A stretch of DNA of 64,000 bases from the NCBI GenBank assembly GCA_030696315.1, contig JAUYSM010000041.1, forward strand, positions 1 through 64,000. Reading direction: 5' to 3'. The stretch comes from Pseudohongiella sp. GTDB lineage: Bacteria; Pseudomonadota; Gammaproteobacteria; Pseudomonadales; Pseudohongiellaceae. Both the position numbers and the translations under genes were made by a program. Below are positions 31,439-40,250 of the stretch, piece after piece (the stretch's first letter is position 1; the number at the start of each line of letters is the position of its first letter). The notes under the pieces were generated by a model that was not told the DNA's origin, searched no databases, and saw only the letters and a program-made list of their open reading frames with translations.

Positions 31439-31491
31439 CGGGTTCATTTTTCGGGCCAGCAAGGCTGTTCAGAATTGAGCATCAGATCACT

Positions 31492-32469
31492 ATGAGTGTT
31501 GTTACTACTGTCAGACAGCGTATCACCTGCAAGATCGCCGCCTTGGCTGGCGCATGCGTCATGTTTGTCAGCTCTGGCGTCAGCGCGCAGTTGTCGCCGC
31601 GTTACCAGGATTTAAACGCTGATCTGGTTGCCGATCTGCCATCAGACCCCGCGCGTTGGCGAGACCCATCCATTCTGATTTTTGCCTACACACCGGTTGA
31701 AGATCCTGCACTGTATTCGCGTGTCTGGGATGAGTTTATTGCGCATGTGGAAGAGGCCACCGGTAAAGAAGTGCGGTTTTTTCCGGTGCAGTCCAATGCC
31801 GCACAACTGGAAGCGCTGCGTGCGGGCCGACTTCATATTGCCGGATTTAACACCGGGTCAACGCCCGTTGCGGTGAACTGTACCGGCTTTGTGCCGTTTG
31901 CAATGATGGCGGCCGCCGATCGCAGTTATGGTTATGAGATGGAAATAATCACGTTTCCAGACAGTGGCATTAACAGTGGTGCAGACCTGAAGGGCAGACA
32001 ACTTGCTTTTACGGCGCCAACCTCCAACTCTGGATTCAAGGCGCCATCCACCTTGTTGCAGAATGAGTTTGGCTTAGTGGCTGGCACGGACTATCGCAGC
32101 GTATTTTCCGGCAGCCACGACAATTCGATTCTGGGTGTTGTGAATGGTGATTATGAAGCCGCTGCCGTCGCCAATGAAGTGCTTAAACGCATGCAGGGCC
32201 GTGATGTTGTTAATGCCAGTCAGTACCGTTCCATTTACAAGTCGCTGACCTTCCCCACCACGGCCTATGGGGTTTCACACAATCTGAAGCCAGAACTTGC
32301 CAACCGGATTCGCGAGGCGTTTTTCAGTTTCAACTGGGAAGGCAGCGCCCTGCAGCGTGAGTTTGCTGATGCCGGCATGGCGCAATTTATCCCCATTACC
32401 TATCAAGAACACTGGCGCGTGGTCAGGGAAATTGATGAAGCAAACAACACGGTCTACAACTGCGATTGA
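31492..32469 (+). CDS. phnD: Phosphonate-type ABC transporter, periplasmic binding protein
   Basis: PhnD-type proteins capture phosphonates, phosphite or related oxyanions in the periplasm. The 325-residue protein has a signal peptide ending near VSSGVSAQ (~residue 33). Family marks are FAYTPVEDPALYSRVWDEF, GKEVRFFPVQSNAAQLEALRAGRLHIAGFNTGST and AFTAPTSNSGFKAPS, which contain ligand-loop Thr/Ser residues. It is first in a four-gene set with ATPase and two permeases. The ligand (phosphonate, phosphite, phosphate ester) cannot be decided here. Confidence 0.9.
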   Translation: MSVVTTVRQRITCKIAALAGACVMFVSSGVSAQLSPRYQDLNADLVADLPSDPARWRDPSILIFAYTPVEDPALYSRVWDEFIAHVEEATGKEVRFFPVQSNAAQLEALRAGRLHIAGFNTGSTPVAVNCTGFVPFAMMAAADRSYGYEMEIITFPDSGINSGADLKGRQLAFTAPTSNSGFKAPSTLLQNEFGLVAGTDYRSVFSGSHDNSILGVVNGDYEAAAVANEVLKRMQGRDVVNASQYRSIYKSLTFPTTAYGVSHNLKPELANRIREAFFSFNWEGSALQREFADAGMAQFIPITYQEHWRVVREIDEANNTVYNCD

Positions 32470-32491
32470 TGAACAAAAATAAGAGGAAAGC

Positions 32492-33325
32492 ATGCTGACA
32501 TTGACCGGGCTGAGCAAGCGTTATGATACGGGTGATCTGGCGCTGACAGATATTACGCTGGAAGTCCCTGCCGGGCAGGTGATGGCCTTGATTGGACCGT
32601 CCGGTGCGGGCAAAAGCACCCTCATCCGTTGCGTCAACCGTTTGGTTGAGCCCAGTTCAGGCACCGTGCTGTTGGACGGACAGGACATCACGCGTGTGCG
32701 TGGTGCTAAATTACGACAGGCACGTCGTCAGATAGGCATGATTTTTCAGAACTATGCGCTCGTTGAACGTTTGTCCGTGATGGAAAATGTGTTGTCCGGG
32801 CGCCTTGCCTATCTCGGATTCTGGCGCAGTTTTTTGCGGCAATTCCCGTCCTCTGATATCAAACAGGCACTGAATCTGTTGGAGCGCGTGGGTCTGGAAA
32901 CCATGTTCGATAAACGCGGTGACGCATTGTCGGGTGGACAAAAGCAACGTGTGGGAATCGCACGCGCTCTTATGCAGAACCCCAAACTGCTGCTAGTTGA
33001 TGAGCCTACAGCAAGTCTTGATCCCAAAACGTCCAGGCAGATCATGCGGCTGATTTGTGAGCTGTGCCGCGAGCAGCAATTGGCAGCCGTGATCAATATT
33101 CATGATGTAGTCCTGGCGCAGCAATTTGTCGATCGCGTGGTGGGTTTGCGAGCGGGCAAACTGGTATTTGATGGTCCGCCATCAGCCCTGACTGAAAAGA
33201 CTTTGACAGATATTTATGGCGAAGAAGACTGGTCAACCACCACGGGCGAAACGGACGAGTCCGATGAAGCAGCCGCGGCAGCCATTGATCCGTTAAAACC
33301 TATTGGCCAGGGTGGTCACCCATGA
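32492..33325 (+). CDS. phnC: Phosphonate-type ABC transporter, ATP-binding protein
   Basis: This is the ATPase of the importer. In 277 residues it has Walker [10 protein letters not shown] (~35-43), Q-loop [19 protein letters not shown], signature [15 protein letters not shown] (~146), Walker [13 protein letters not shown] and the switch His in INIHDVVLA. The C-terminal ~25 residues are acidic and extend beyond typical PhnC. GAGGAAAG gives a strong ribosome site. It overlaps the next gene by 4 nt (ATGA). Confidence 0.92.
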   Translation: MLTLTGLSKRYDTGDLALTDITLEVPAGQVMALIGPSGAGKSTLIRCVNRLVEPSSGTVLLDGQDITRVRGAKLRQARRQIGMIFQNYALVERLSVMENVLSGRLAYLGFWRSFLRQFPSSDIKQALNLLERVGLETMFDKRGDALSGGQKQRVGIARALMQNPKLLLVDEPTASLDPKTSRQIMRLICELCREQQLAAVINIHDVVLAQQFVDRVVGLRAGKLVFDGPPSALTEKTLTDIYGEEDWSTTTGETDESDEAAAAAIDPLKPIGQGGHP

Positions 33326-34164
33326 GCAGCCCTTCAACGGACTCAGGTGCTGATCAGCAACGTCTGGCCTTACTTAAAGACGGCATCTGGAAGCCCTTGC
33401 CGCTGATTCGCGACGCGCGCTGGCGCTGGGCATTAAACGCAGCCGTGTTGTTATACATTGTGCTCGCGTGGCTGAGTGTGGATGTCAACTGGTCGCGGGT
33501 TGCACAGGGTATGGATCGCGGCGTTGCTTTTATGGCTTCGTTTCTGCAGCCAGATTTTGTGACACGCAGTGGCGAAATTTTTACCGGTCTGAAAGAAAGT
33601 CTGACCATGACCCTGGCGGCCACCGTGATTGGCGTATTGCTGGCCATTCCTGTGGGGCTGGGCGCGGCACGTAATATTTCGCCGCTGCCGGTGTACCTGT
33701 TTTGTCGCACCATCATCGCCCTGTCACGCACGTTTCAGGAAATCATCATCGCCATTCTGTTTGTGGCAATGTTCGGTTTTGGCCCGCTGGCCGGGGTGGT
33801 GACGCTGGCATTTGCGACCATCGGATTCATGGCCAAATTGCTGGCGGAAGATATTGAAGATACCCAGAAAGAACCGCTGGAAGCCATTCGGGCGACGGGT
33901 GCCAGTTGGTTGCAGTGGGTCAACTATGCCGTGCAGCCGCAGGTTATGCCGCGCCTGATTGGTTTGTCTTTGTACCGGCTGGATATCAACTTTCGGGAAT
34001 CTGCCGTGATTGGTATTGTCGGTGCCGGTGGCATAGGCGCTACCCTGAATACTTCCATCAACCGCTACGATTACGACACCTCGGCCGCCATTTTGCTGCT
34101 GATCATTGTGATTGTTCTGATGAGCGAATACCTGTCCGGGTATGTGCGCAAGTGGACACAATAA
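33322..34164 (+). CDS. phnE: Phosphonate-type ABC transporter, permease (first copy)
   Basis: This 280-residue inner-membrane permease has about six hydrophobic segments and the conserved coupling region [27 protein letters not shown], ending in [20 protein letters not shown], typical of PhnE. It overlaps phnC by 4 nt and the next permease by 1 nt, so the two permeases are translated together and probably form a heterodimer. Confidence 0.92.
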   Translation: MSSPSTDSGADQQRLALLKDGIWKPLPLIRDARWRWALNAAVLLYIVLAWLSVDVNWSRVAQGMDRGVAFMASFLQPDFVTRSGEIFTGLKESLTMTLAATVIGVLLAIPVGLGAARNISPLPVYLFCRTIIALSRTFQEIIIAILFVAMFGFGPLAGVVTLAFATIGFMAKLLAEDIEDTQKEPLEAIRATGASWLQWVNYAVQPQVMPRLIGLSLYRLDINFRESAVIGIVGAGGIGATLNTSINRYDYDTSAAILLLIIVIVLMSEYLSGYVRKWTQ

Positions 34165-34976
34165 TGCCCCTGATCCGACAAGGTGACCAGCCCGTCTGGA
34201 AAAAACGCGAACCTCTGAAACAATACGCCCATTGGGCGGGATGGATGCTTGGTGGCATGCTGTTTGTGTGGTGCTGGGCGATCATATCGGAGAATACAAT
34301 CTGGGAGTTTTTGTATGACGCTGATGAACAGGCTGCCAGTCTGATTGGGCGCATGATCCCGCCGGACTGGAGTATCACCGGCTCCCTGATGCTGCCCTTG
34401 TGGGATACCATCAACATCGCAACGGTAGGCACTGTGATGGGTATTGCGATCGCATTCCCTTTGGCCTTTCTGGCCGCGCGCAATACCACGCCACATCCCG
34501 CACTGCGAGCGGTGGCACTGGCGATTATTGTCAGCTCCCGCTCCATTAACGCGTTGATCTGGGCCATGCTGCTGGTCACCATCGTGGGGCCTGGCAGCTT
34601 TGCAGGCATGCTGGCCATCGCGCTGCGATCAATCGGTTTTGTGGGCAAGCTGGTTTACGAAGCGATAGAAGAAATACATCCGACCCCCGTTGAAGCATTA
34701 TCTGCCACAGGTGCGGGTCGCAGTCAGGTGCTGGCCTATGCGGTCTGGCCGCAGATCATGCCGGCTTTTGCCGGCATTTGTGTGTACCGATGGGATATCA
34801 ATATCCGCGAAGCGACCACTTTGGGGCTGGTGGGCGCGGGCGGTATTGGATTGCAGATGAACGCAGCCATCAACAATCTGGCCTGGGGTCAGGTGGCCAC
34901 GGTGTTTGTGTTGATTTTTGCAACTGTGGTGGTGTCTGAGTGGGTGTCTGCCAAGGTCAGGCACGCGATGTTGTAA
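34164..34976 (+). CDS. phnE: Phosphonate-type ABC transporter, permease (second copy)
   Basis: The second 270-residue PhnE-type permease starts at ATG 34164, overlapping the previous stop (TAATG). It shares the coupling loop TPVEALSATGAGRSQVLAYAVWPQIMP and REATTLGLVGAGGIGLQMN. The reading frame is open further upstream inside the first permease gene, but that extension is not membrane-protein-like and lacks a ribosome site. Two PhnE copies usually pair within one transporter. Its last 20 nt overlap the opposing kinase gene. Confidence 0.91.
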   Translation: MPLIRQGDQPVWKKREPLKQYAHWAGWMLGGMLFVWCWAIISENTIWEFLYDADEQAASLIGRMIPPDWSITGSLMLPLWDTINIATVGTVMGIAIAFPLAFLAARNTTPHPALRAVALAIIVSSRSINALIWAMLLVTIVGPGSFAGMLAIALRSIGFVGKLVYEAIEEIHPTPVEALSATGAGRSQVLAYAVWPQIMPAFAGICVYRWDINIREATTLGLVGAGGIGLQMNAAINNLAWGQVATVFVLIFATVVVSEWVSAKVRHAML

Positions 34977-36129
34977 GAGGCGGACACTTGTCTGTGACAA
35001 GCCGGTCGATGGGCAGGCGTATGTGCAACACAAAGCCTTGCTCGTTTGACCACTCAACACAACCTCCCGCTTCCTCAATACGCTCTTTGATGCCTTTGAG
35101 GCCATTACCGGGCGTGATGGTGCCGCGATGGGTGCCATTGTCATTAATGCGCAGGTGGTAGCAGGTGTCATCTGCGTGAAAATCGATAAAACAACGAGTG
35201 GCTGCACTGTGGCGCAGCACATTGGTCAGTGCCTCCCGGGTACAGCGTAGCAAGGTTTCGGCAATCTGGGTGTCGCCAGGCACACTGCGCAAGTTCAGAT
35301 CGACCGTGATACCGGGTACGCCACTGATCAACTTGTGCATGGCGTCGATAAAGTTGATTGGTTCATCCTCGCGCAGTTCACTGACGGCTGTGCGCAAATC
35401 ACTCAATAACAATTTGCCAAGTGCCAATGCCTGTTCGACTTTCTGGCGACCTTGCCCGTCAGTCAGATGGGTGGCGACCTCGAGTTGCAAAATTTGTGCA
35501 GTTAGGTGATGGCCGAGCAAGTCATGCAGATCGCGCGCAATACGCAGTCGTTCGGCCTGACGGGAATGCTCGGTGAGCAGCTCGCGAGTTGCCAGCAGCT
35601 CCCTGTTCAGTGCGGCGGTTTCTTCGCGCAATTCCTGTTCGCGTCTGGCCCTGTGGGTCGCAATCACAGCAAACAAATGGAAAAGGCCCAGCGTGATGGA
35701 ACCCGTGATGGTCAGCATCAGACTGGATCCACCCCAGTGGAACAACTGACTGATGGTGTAAAGACTGACAACGCACAGCAGCAACCAGCCTGTGGTGCGG
35801 ATGGGATAGGTTTCGGTGACCTGTACTATCCAGACAATACCCAGAATGGCAACAAAACTGATGCTGACCAGAAAGTACAAGGACGCGATCGCCGCAATCT
35901 CGATGCACAGCAGAACAAACAGGCGTTTGCGAGAATTCAGCGCCCATTCCGACGTAAAAATGAAATAGCAGGTAATGTGCAGCAGAAACAAGGCGCTGGT
36001 CAGCGTCAGCTGGGTTGTCCATTGTTGCGAGTTCTGAGCCAGCAGGTAAACAGACAAGGAACTGACAATCACCAACACAACGGCCCCAGTAAAATTCTGG
36101 GTTTTATTACTGCTCCAGAAGTCATCCAT
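34957..36129 (-). CDS. Membrane sensor histidine kinase (HisKA_3/NarL-partner type), orphan
   Basis: This 390-residue kinase has about six N-terminal membrane segments (~10-165), a short coiled coil, then a HisKA_3 dimerisation domain with the phospho-acceptor His in RLRIARDLHDLLGHHLTAQ. A HATPase domain follows, with the EALTNVLRHS N-box and NGLKGIKERI. Such kinases normally phosphorylate a LuxR/NarL-type response regulator, but none is encoded within the neighbouring genes. The start at 36129 is supported by GGAGAG 7 nt upstream; a longer form from 36153 lacks this. It overlaps the phn permease by 20 nt at the 3' end. Confidence 0.87.
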   Translation of the reverse strand: MDDFWSSNKTQNFTGAVVLVIVSSLSVYLLAQNSQQWTTQLTLTSALFLLHITCYFIFTSEWALNSRKRLFVLLCIEIAAIASLYFLVSISFVAILGIVWIVQVTETYPIRTTGWLLLCVVSLYTISQLFHWGGSSLMLTITGSITLGLFHLFAVIATHRARREQELREETAALNRELLATRELLTEHSRQAERLRIARDLHDLLGHHLTAQILQLEVATHLTDGQGRQKVEQALALGKLLLSDLRTAVSELREDEPINFIDAMHKLISGVPGITVDLNLRSVPGDTQIAETLLRCTREALTNVLRHSAATRCFIDFHADDTCYHLRINDNGTHRGTITPGNGLKGIKERIEEAGGCVEWSNEQGFVLHIRLPIDRLVTDKCPPLTTSRA

Positions 36130-36270
36130 ACTGTTCTCTCCAGAGAACTTCACGCGCTGTGGGTGAAGGCTAGTAGTGTTATCAGGCGAGTCAGCTTACC
36201 ACTGTCGATTTCAAGAAAGAAACAGCCGGTTGAACCTGTGGCGACGGTGCTTTATGCTGCGCTCCACTTT

Positions 36271-37449
36271 ATGAAAATTCCCTCAGATGTCAGTGCAGGC
36301 CAAACCCGATTCACGCAAGTTGAACGGGCTCTGCTTGCTATTTGTTTGTTGCTGATGACCGGCTGTCAGTCCGGCGCGGTGGTACGCGCGAGTTTTCAAA
36401 CCATAGAACTGGCCGCCAGAGTGCCGGGTAATGGCCAGGTATTGTTGGCAGATATTGGGGGTGATACCCGAACTGACGTGTTGCTGATGAGTCGACGACC
36501 CGGTCGGGTTTATTGGTTTGAGAACCCGGCGTGGCAGTTTCTGGAAATCCCCTTGCTGGCTGATGAACTGAGAGCCGTCGCCGCGCATAGTCTGCCAGTT
36601 GGGTCACCTGCAAGTTTGACGGTTGCGGGACGATTTTCTGTGCCGGGTTCCGGCACTCGTGATCAGCTGATCTGGTTGCAGAACCCGGGTCGGGATCAGA
36701 TTCACAATTCGTGGGCAGCAAGCGATATCCGCTCAGATGTGGCACCCGACGCCTTGCTGTGGGCAAATCTGTCGGGCAGTGGTACGCGTGTGCTGGTAGC
36801 ATCGCCGGAACTCGAAGTGTATACCCCTCGTCAGGTGCGCTCACGAACATGGAGCACCATGTCACTGTTGCTGGAATCCACGCCGCCTATTTTAAGGTTG
36901 CGAGCCTATGACTGGGATCTGGATGGACGCGAGGAACTTTTGGCAGCAGGCCCTGCGGGCGTTGATGTGATTGCATTGGCATCGCGAGGCCAGTTTGTGG
37001 ATGAATATTTGTTGCTGGATAGTGCTGACACTGGCGGTTTTCTGGATGTCGCACCCGGGCAGGCAGCCGTTTTGGACCAGAGCGCAGATAAGGTTTTTGT
37101 CGCAGCTTTGAGCGCAGATGGCACACAGTTGTCCGTGTACCGTCGCGATACTGCCGGTGGTTGGCGACAGGATCAGGTGCCGGACACACTTGCCGGGGCG
37201 CGGGTGATTCAGGTTGCAGACCTGAATCAAGACCGGATTGATGAGATCATCGTCGGCGGTAACTCCGGTCTGCAGGTTTTTTATTATCAGGCAGAGTTAT
37301 CGATGTGGCGCCGGTATGCCTTGCACGCGGGAGGTGTATCCGACGTCCAGATCATTGATCTTGATGCGGATGGATTCCCTGAGCTGGTGACTGCGCCCGC
37401 AGAGCCCGGACCACTTTTGTTGTTTCAGAACCGCGGGCGGCGCAACTGA
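36271..37449 (+). CDS. Lipoprotein with FG-GAP/VCBS-like repeats
   Basis: The function is unknown. The 392-residue protein has a lipoprotein signal, LLAICLLLMTGCQSG, with the lipobox Cys near residue 32. The rest looks like a beta-propeller of FG-GAP/VCBS-like repeats, each with a calcium-loop-like segment: LLADIGGDTRTDVLL, AYDWDLDGREELLAAG, VADLNQDRIDEIIVGG and IDLDADGFPELVTAP. Such proteins often bind ligands or partners at the cell surface or periplasm. The frame is open 765 nt further upstream, antisense to the kinase gene, but the lipobox fixes the start near 36271. Its 3' end overlaps the opposing amidohydrolase by 25 nt. Confidence 0.78.
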   Translation: MKIPSDVSAGQTRFTQVERALLAICLLLMTGCQSGAVVRASFQTIELAARVPGNGQVLLADIGGDTRTDVLLMSRRPGRVYWFENPAWQFLEIPLLADELRAVAAHSLPVGSPASLTVAGRFSVPGSGTRDQLIWLQNPGRDQIHNSWAASDIRSDVAPDALLWANLSGSGTRVLVASPELEVYTPRQVRSRTWSTMSLLLESTPPILRLRAYDWDLDGREELLAAGPAGVDVIALASRGQFVDEYLLLDSADTGGFLDVAPGQAAVLDQSADKVFVAALSADGTQLSVYRRDTAGGWRQDQVPDTLAGARVIQVADLNQDRIDEIIVGGNSGLQVFYYQAELSMWRRYALHAGGVSDVQIIDLDADGFPELVTAPAEPGPLLLFQNRGRRN

Positions 37450-38786
37450 TTTCCAGCGATCCATACCTGCTCGATGGAGCGGGTATTGCGTATGTCCTCC
37501 AAGGGGTTTTGTCCCAGCACTACCAAGTCAGCCCATTTGCCAGATTCAAGTGTGCCGGTATCGCTCAGATTCATACAGGCGGCTGCGTCTGCGGTGGCAG
37601 ACTTGATAATCTGCATGGGCGTCATGCCCGCATCCTGCATCATCCACATCTCCAGATGTTCAAAATAACCCTGAAAGCGCGCGGCTGGGCCACTGTCTGT
37701 GCCCATGGCAATCCGCACACCCGCATCGGACAGTGTTTTAAGATTAGTCATGGCAATGGGTAGCGCTGCCTTGTATTGCTGGGCTGCGGCATTTTGTGCC
37801 ATGCGCTGCTGGCGCTCGGGTTCACGCAAAATGGTCAATACATCAGCCTCAACGCCGGCCAGAAAAAACGGGTCGGAGAAAAATGCGGGTTCGCTTTCGT
37901 ACACATAGGTCGACAGCTCTCGGGTCAATGTGGGTGTGTAGCAGATATCACGCGCACGCATGAGCTGGATGAATTCATCGTCAATGTGTGAGTCTCTGAT
38001 GCTGTGGGCCACATGATCGGCACCAGCACGCAACAAGTCTTTGGTGTCTTGCTGGTAATAAGTATGTACGGACAGCGGAATGCCGTGTGTATCGGCTCGC
38101 GCACTGACTGCCTCGTATACCTCGGCTGGCATTTTAGGTGTGCGACCCAGGTTGTCATCAACACGAATTTTTATGAAGTCAGGTTTGAGTGCTGCCGTCT
38201 GATCGACCAATTCAAGCGCTTGCGCAGCCGTGGCGGGATTCAGTACCGGACCCGCTACAAACAGACGCGCCCGGTCCAGATCAGCATGATTCTGAGTATC
38301 CCGCAAACGAAAGCCTGCCTCTTCGTCATCACCAAGACTGACCACGCTGGTAACGCCGTAACTGGCGTACAGTGACAATTGACGCAGCAGGTTCTCTTCA
38401 CTGTAGTGGCCACTTTCCAAACCGCGCACGCCACCGGCGTGTCCATGTGCGTTTACCAGGCCCGGCATCAGCGTTTTGCCATCTAAAGCGATTACCTGGG
38501 CACCTTCCGGGATCTGGATGTCTGTTGTGCTGCCAATTGCAATAATTTTCCCTTGATCCATGATCAGTGTGCCGGGATAGATTTCTGCTGCACCCGTGCC
38601 ATCTATGATGCGGGCGCCTGTTAGCGCCACCGGCTGTGCAAGTGCGGTTGAGAACCCGAACAGGCAGGCCAGGGGCAGCAGTTTCTTGATCAAAAGTGCT
38701 GCGATTTGTTTGCGCTTGCTGGACAAATGCCCCTTGTCGGAAGCACACAATACTGGGGATATCACGCTTGTTTTTGGACTGATCAT
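37425..38786 (-). CDS. Exported metal-dependent amidohydrolase (imidazolonepropionase/prolidase-like)
   Basis: This 453-residue amidohydrolase-superfamily protein has a Sec signal (~30-50, LLPLACLFGFSTALA). The metal-site motifs are NAHGHAGGV with His114 and His116, KIRVDDN with a candidate carboxylated Lys, the SVHTYY and DHVAHSI histidines, and MGTDSGP with the catalytic Asp. The C-terminal ESGKWADLVVLGQNPLEDI is the usual closing beta domain. Exported relatives include Xaa-Pro/Xaa-Arg dipeptidases; the substrate is unknown. Start 38786 is chosen because earlier codons add an unlikely N-terminal segment before the signal. Confidence 0.85.
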   Translation of the reverse strand: MISPKTSVISPVLCASDKGHLSSKRKQIAALLIKKLLPLACLFGFSTALAQPVALTGARIIDGTGAAEIYPGTLIMDQGKIIAIGSTTDIQIPEGAQVIALDGKTLMPGLVNAHGHAGGVRGLESGHYSEENLLRQLSLYASYGVTSVVSLGDDEEAGFRLRDTQNHADLDRARLFVAGPVLNPATAAQALELVDQTAALKPDFIKIRVDDNLGRTPKMPAEVYEAVSARADTHGIPLSVHTYYQQDTKDLLRAGADHVAHSIRDSHIDDEFIQLMRARDICYTPTLTRELSTYVYESEPAFFSDPFFLAGVEADVLTILREPERQQRMAQNAAAQQYKAALPIAMTNLKTLSDAGVRIAMGTDSGPAARFQGYFEHLEMWMMQDAGMTPMQIIKSATADAAACMNLSDTGTLESGKWADLVVLGQNPLEDIRNTRSIEQVWIAGNQLRRPRF

Positions 38787-38969
38787 GGTGAGTTCGCCTG
38801 TGTTTTGCAGCTGAAGGGTATAGCGTTTGAATGGCTGTATTATGTGATTGCAGGCCGACAATGGCAATCGCAGCAACCATGTCCGACCAGTCTCATGATT
38901 TGACATGTCTGTCAGACCTGTAGGTTAATGTGGCTGTTAAGAGCACATAAACGCTGAGAGAGAATTCAA

Positions 38970-39797
38970 ATGGAGTCGCTGCTCGACCTGAATCTATCAA
39001 CAGATATGCTGTTGGCGATGTCCATCAGTTACGGGCCCAGACTGCTGGGATCAATCGTCAGCCTGATCCTGGGTTTGTGGCTGGTGAATATTGTCATCGG
39101 CATGATCAGGCGCATGCTGTCAAAAAGCAAAGTGGATCCGTCGCTGGCGTCATTTCTGAGCAGTCTGTTTAACATTCTGCTCAAGATACTGGTGTATATC
39201 ACTGCGCTGGGTGTGCTCGGCATTCAAATGACGTCGTTCATCGCCCTGCTCAGTGCCGCAGGACTGGCTGTGGGTCTGGCGTTGTCAGGCACTCTGCAGA
39301 ATTTTGCGGGTGGCGTGATGATCCTGTTTTTTAAATACTTCAAGGTGGGTGATTTTATTGAAGGACAGGGTCACGCAGGTACCGTTAAGGAAATCCAGAT
39401 CTTTGTCACCATTCTGACAACACCGGACAACAAAACTATTATCGTTCCAAACGGGCCATTGGCCACCGGGACGCTGGTGAATTTTTCCGCGCAGGCCACG
39501 CGCCGGGTGGAGTGGACTTTTGGTATTGCTTACGGTGACGATGTCGACAAGGCCTACACGGTGCTGCGTCAATTGATGAATGGTGATGAACGCATCTTAA
39601 AAGATCCGGAACCATTTGCCGGGGTGTCCGCGCTCGCTGATAGTTCCGTGAATATTGTTGTTCGCGCCTGGGTAAGGGCCGAGCACTTCTGGCCAGTGTT
39701 TTTTGCCATGAATGAACAGGTTTATAAAGCGTTTGCGACAGAAGGATTGACCATTCCGTTTCCGCAACGGGATGTGCATGTATACCAGGCAGGATAG
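38970..39797 (+). CDS. mscS: Small-conductance mechanosensitive channel
   Basis: MscS opens under membrane tension to release solutes during hypo-osmotic shock. The 275-residue protein matches E. coli MscS (286) in layout: three membrane segments within the first ~125 residues. The pore helix is seen in SAAGLAVGLALSGTLQNFAGGV, followed by FKYFKVGDFIEGQGHAGTVKEI and a cytoplasmic cage with TPDNKTIIVPNGPLATGTLVNFS. A TTGACA at 38899 may be its -35. A PA2779/PA2778-type pair lies 56 nt downstream. Confidence 0.94.
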   Translation: MESLLDLNLSTDMLLAMSISYGPRLLGSIVSLILGLWLVNIVIGMIRRMLSKSKVDPSLASFLSSLFNILLKILVYITALGVLGIQMTSFIALLSAAGLAVGLALSGTLQNFAGGVMILFFKYFKVGDFIEGQGHAGTVKEIQIFVTILTTPDNKTIIVPNGPLATGTLVNFSAQATRRVEWTFGIAYGDDVDKAYTVLRQLMNGDERILKDPEPFAGVSALADSSVNIVVRAWVRAEHFWPVFFAMNEQVYKAFATEGLTIPFPQRDVHVYQAG

Positions 39798-39853
39798 GCT
39801 GGTTATCACCACGGGCCCGCAAGGGTTTTATAAGAAAACACAGGAGTGCAAAT

Positions 39854-40249
39854 ATGAAAACAATCTGGAACAGGATCGGCGCTACCGGGGTATTGACTGC
39901 AGTGTTGGTGGCGGGTGTTTTTATGCAATCGCCAGCGGTCGCTGCCCCCTCGGGCATGGTGTCTACACAACAACTTGCGCAGGATGCGCGAGTTGATCAG
40001 CAACGTGCGCAGCTCAGCGCGTTTTTAAATCGTGCCGAGGTACAGTCACAGCTCGAAGCCAGGGGTGTTGATGTTGCAGATGCTGCGGCAAGAGTTGCCA
40101 GCCTGAGTGCGTCAGAATTGGCAGCACTGTCCGCACAGATCGATGTATTGCCTGCCGGTGAAGGCGCGCTGGAGACGCTGGTTTTTGTACTGGTGATTTT
40201 TATGCTGCTGGATATTGCTGGCGTCACCGATATATTCCCGGGCATCTAG
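39854..40249 (+). CDS. PA2779 family small membrane protein
   Basis: The function is unknown. The 131-residue protein has a signal sequence ending near SPAVAAPSG (~residue 33), an alpha-helical middle rich in Ala and Gln with the pattern RAEVQSQLEARGVDVADAAARVASLS, and a hydrophobic C-terminal segment LVFVLVIFMLLDIAGVTDIFPGI. This layout matches the PA2779 family, always seen next to a PA2778-type cysteine peptidase as here. CAGGAG precedes the ATG. The next gene begins 1 nt after its stop. Confidence 0.8.
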   Translation: MKTIWNRIGATGVLTAVLVAGVFMQSPAVAAPSGMVSTQQLAQDARVDQQRAQLSAFLNRAEVQSQLEARGVDVADAAARVASLSASELAALSAQIDVLPAGEGALETLVFVLVIFMLLDIAGVTDIFPGI

Positions 40250-40250
40250 G

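Noticed and set aside
33906-34163. Upstream extension of the second PhnE permease
   Set aside because: It lies inside the first permease gene in another frame; ATG 34164 gives the normal PhnE N-terminus and the usual overlapping stop-start.
35506-36270. A long open frame on the plus strand running into the FG-GAP-like lipoprotein
   Set aside because: It is antisense to the sensor kinase gene, has Gln/Arg-rich composition typical of a shadow frame, and the lipoprotein signal begins at 36271.
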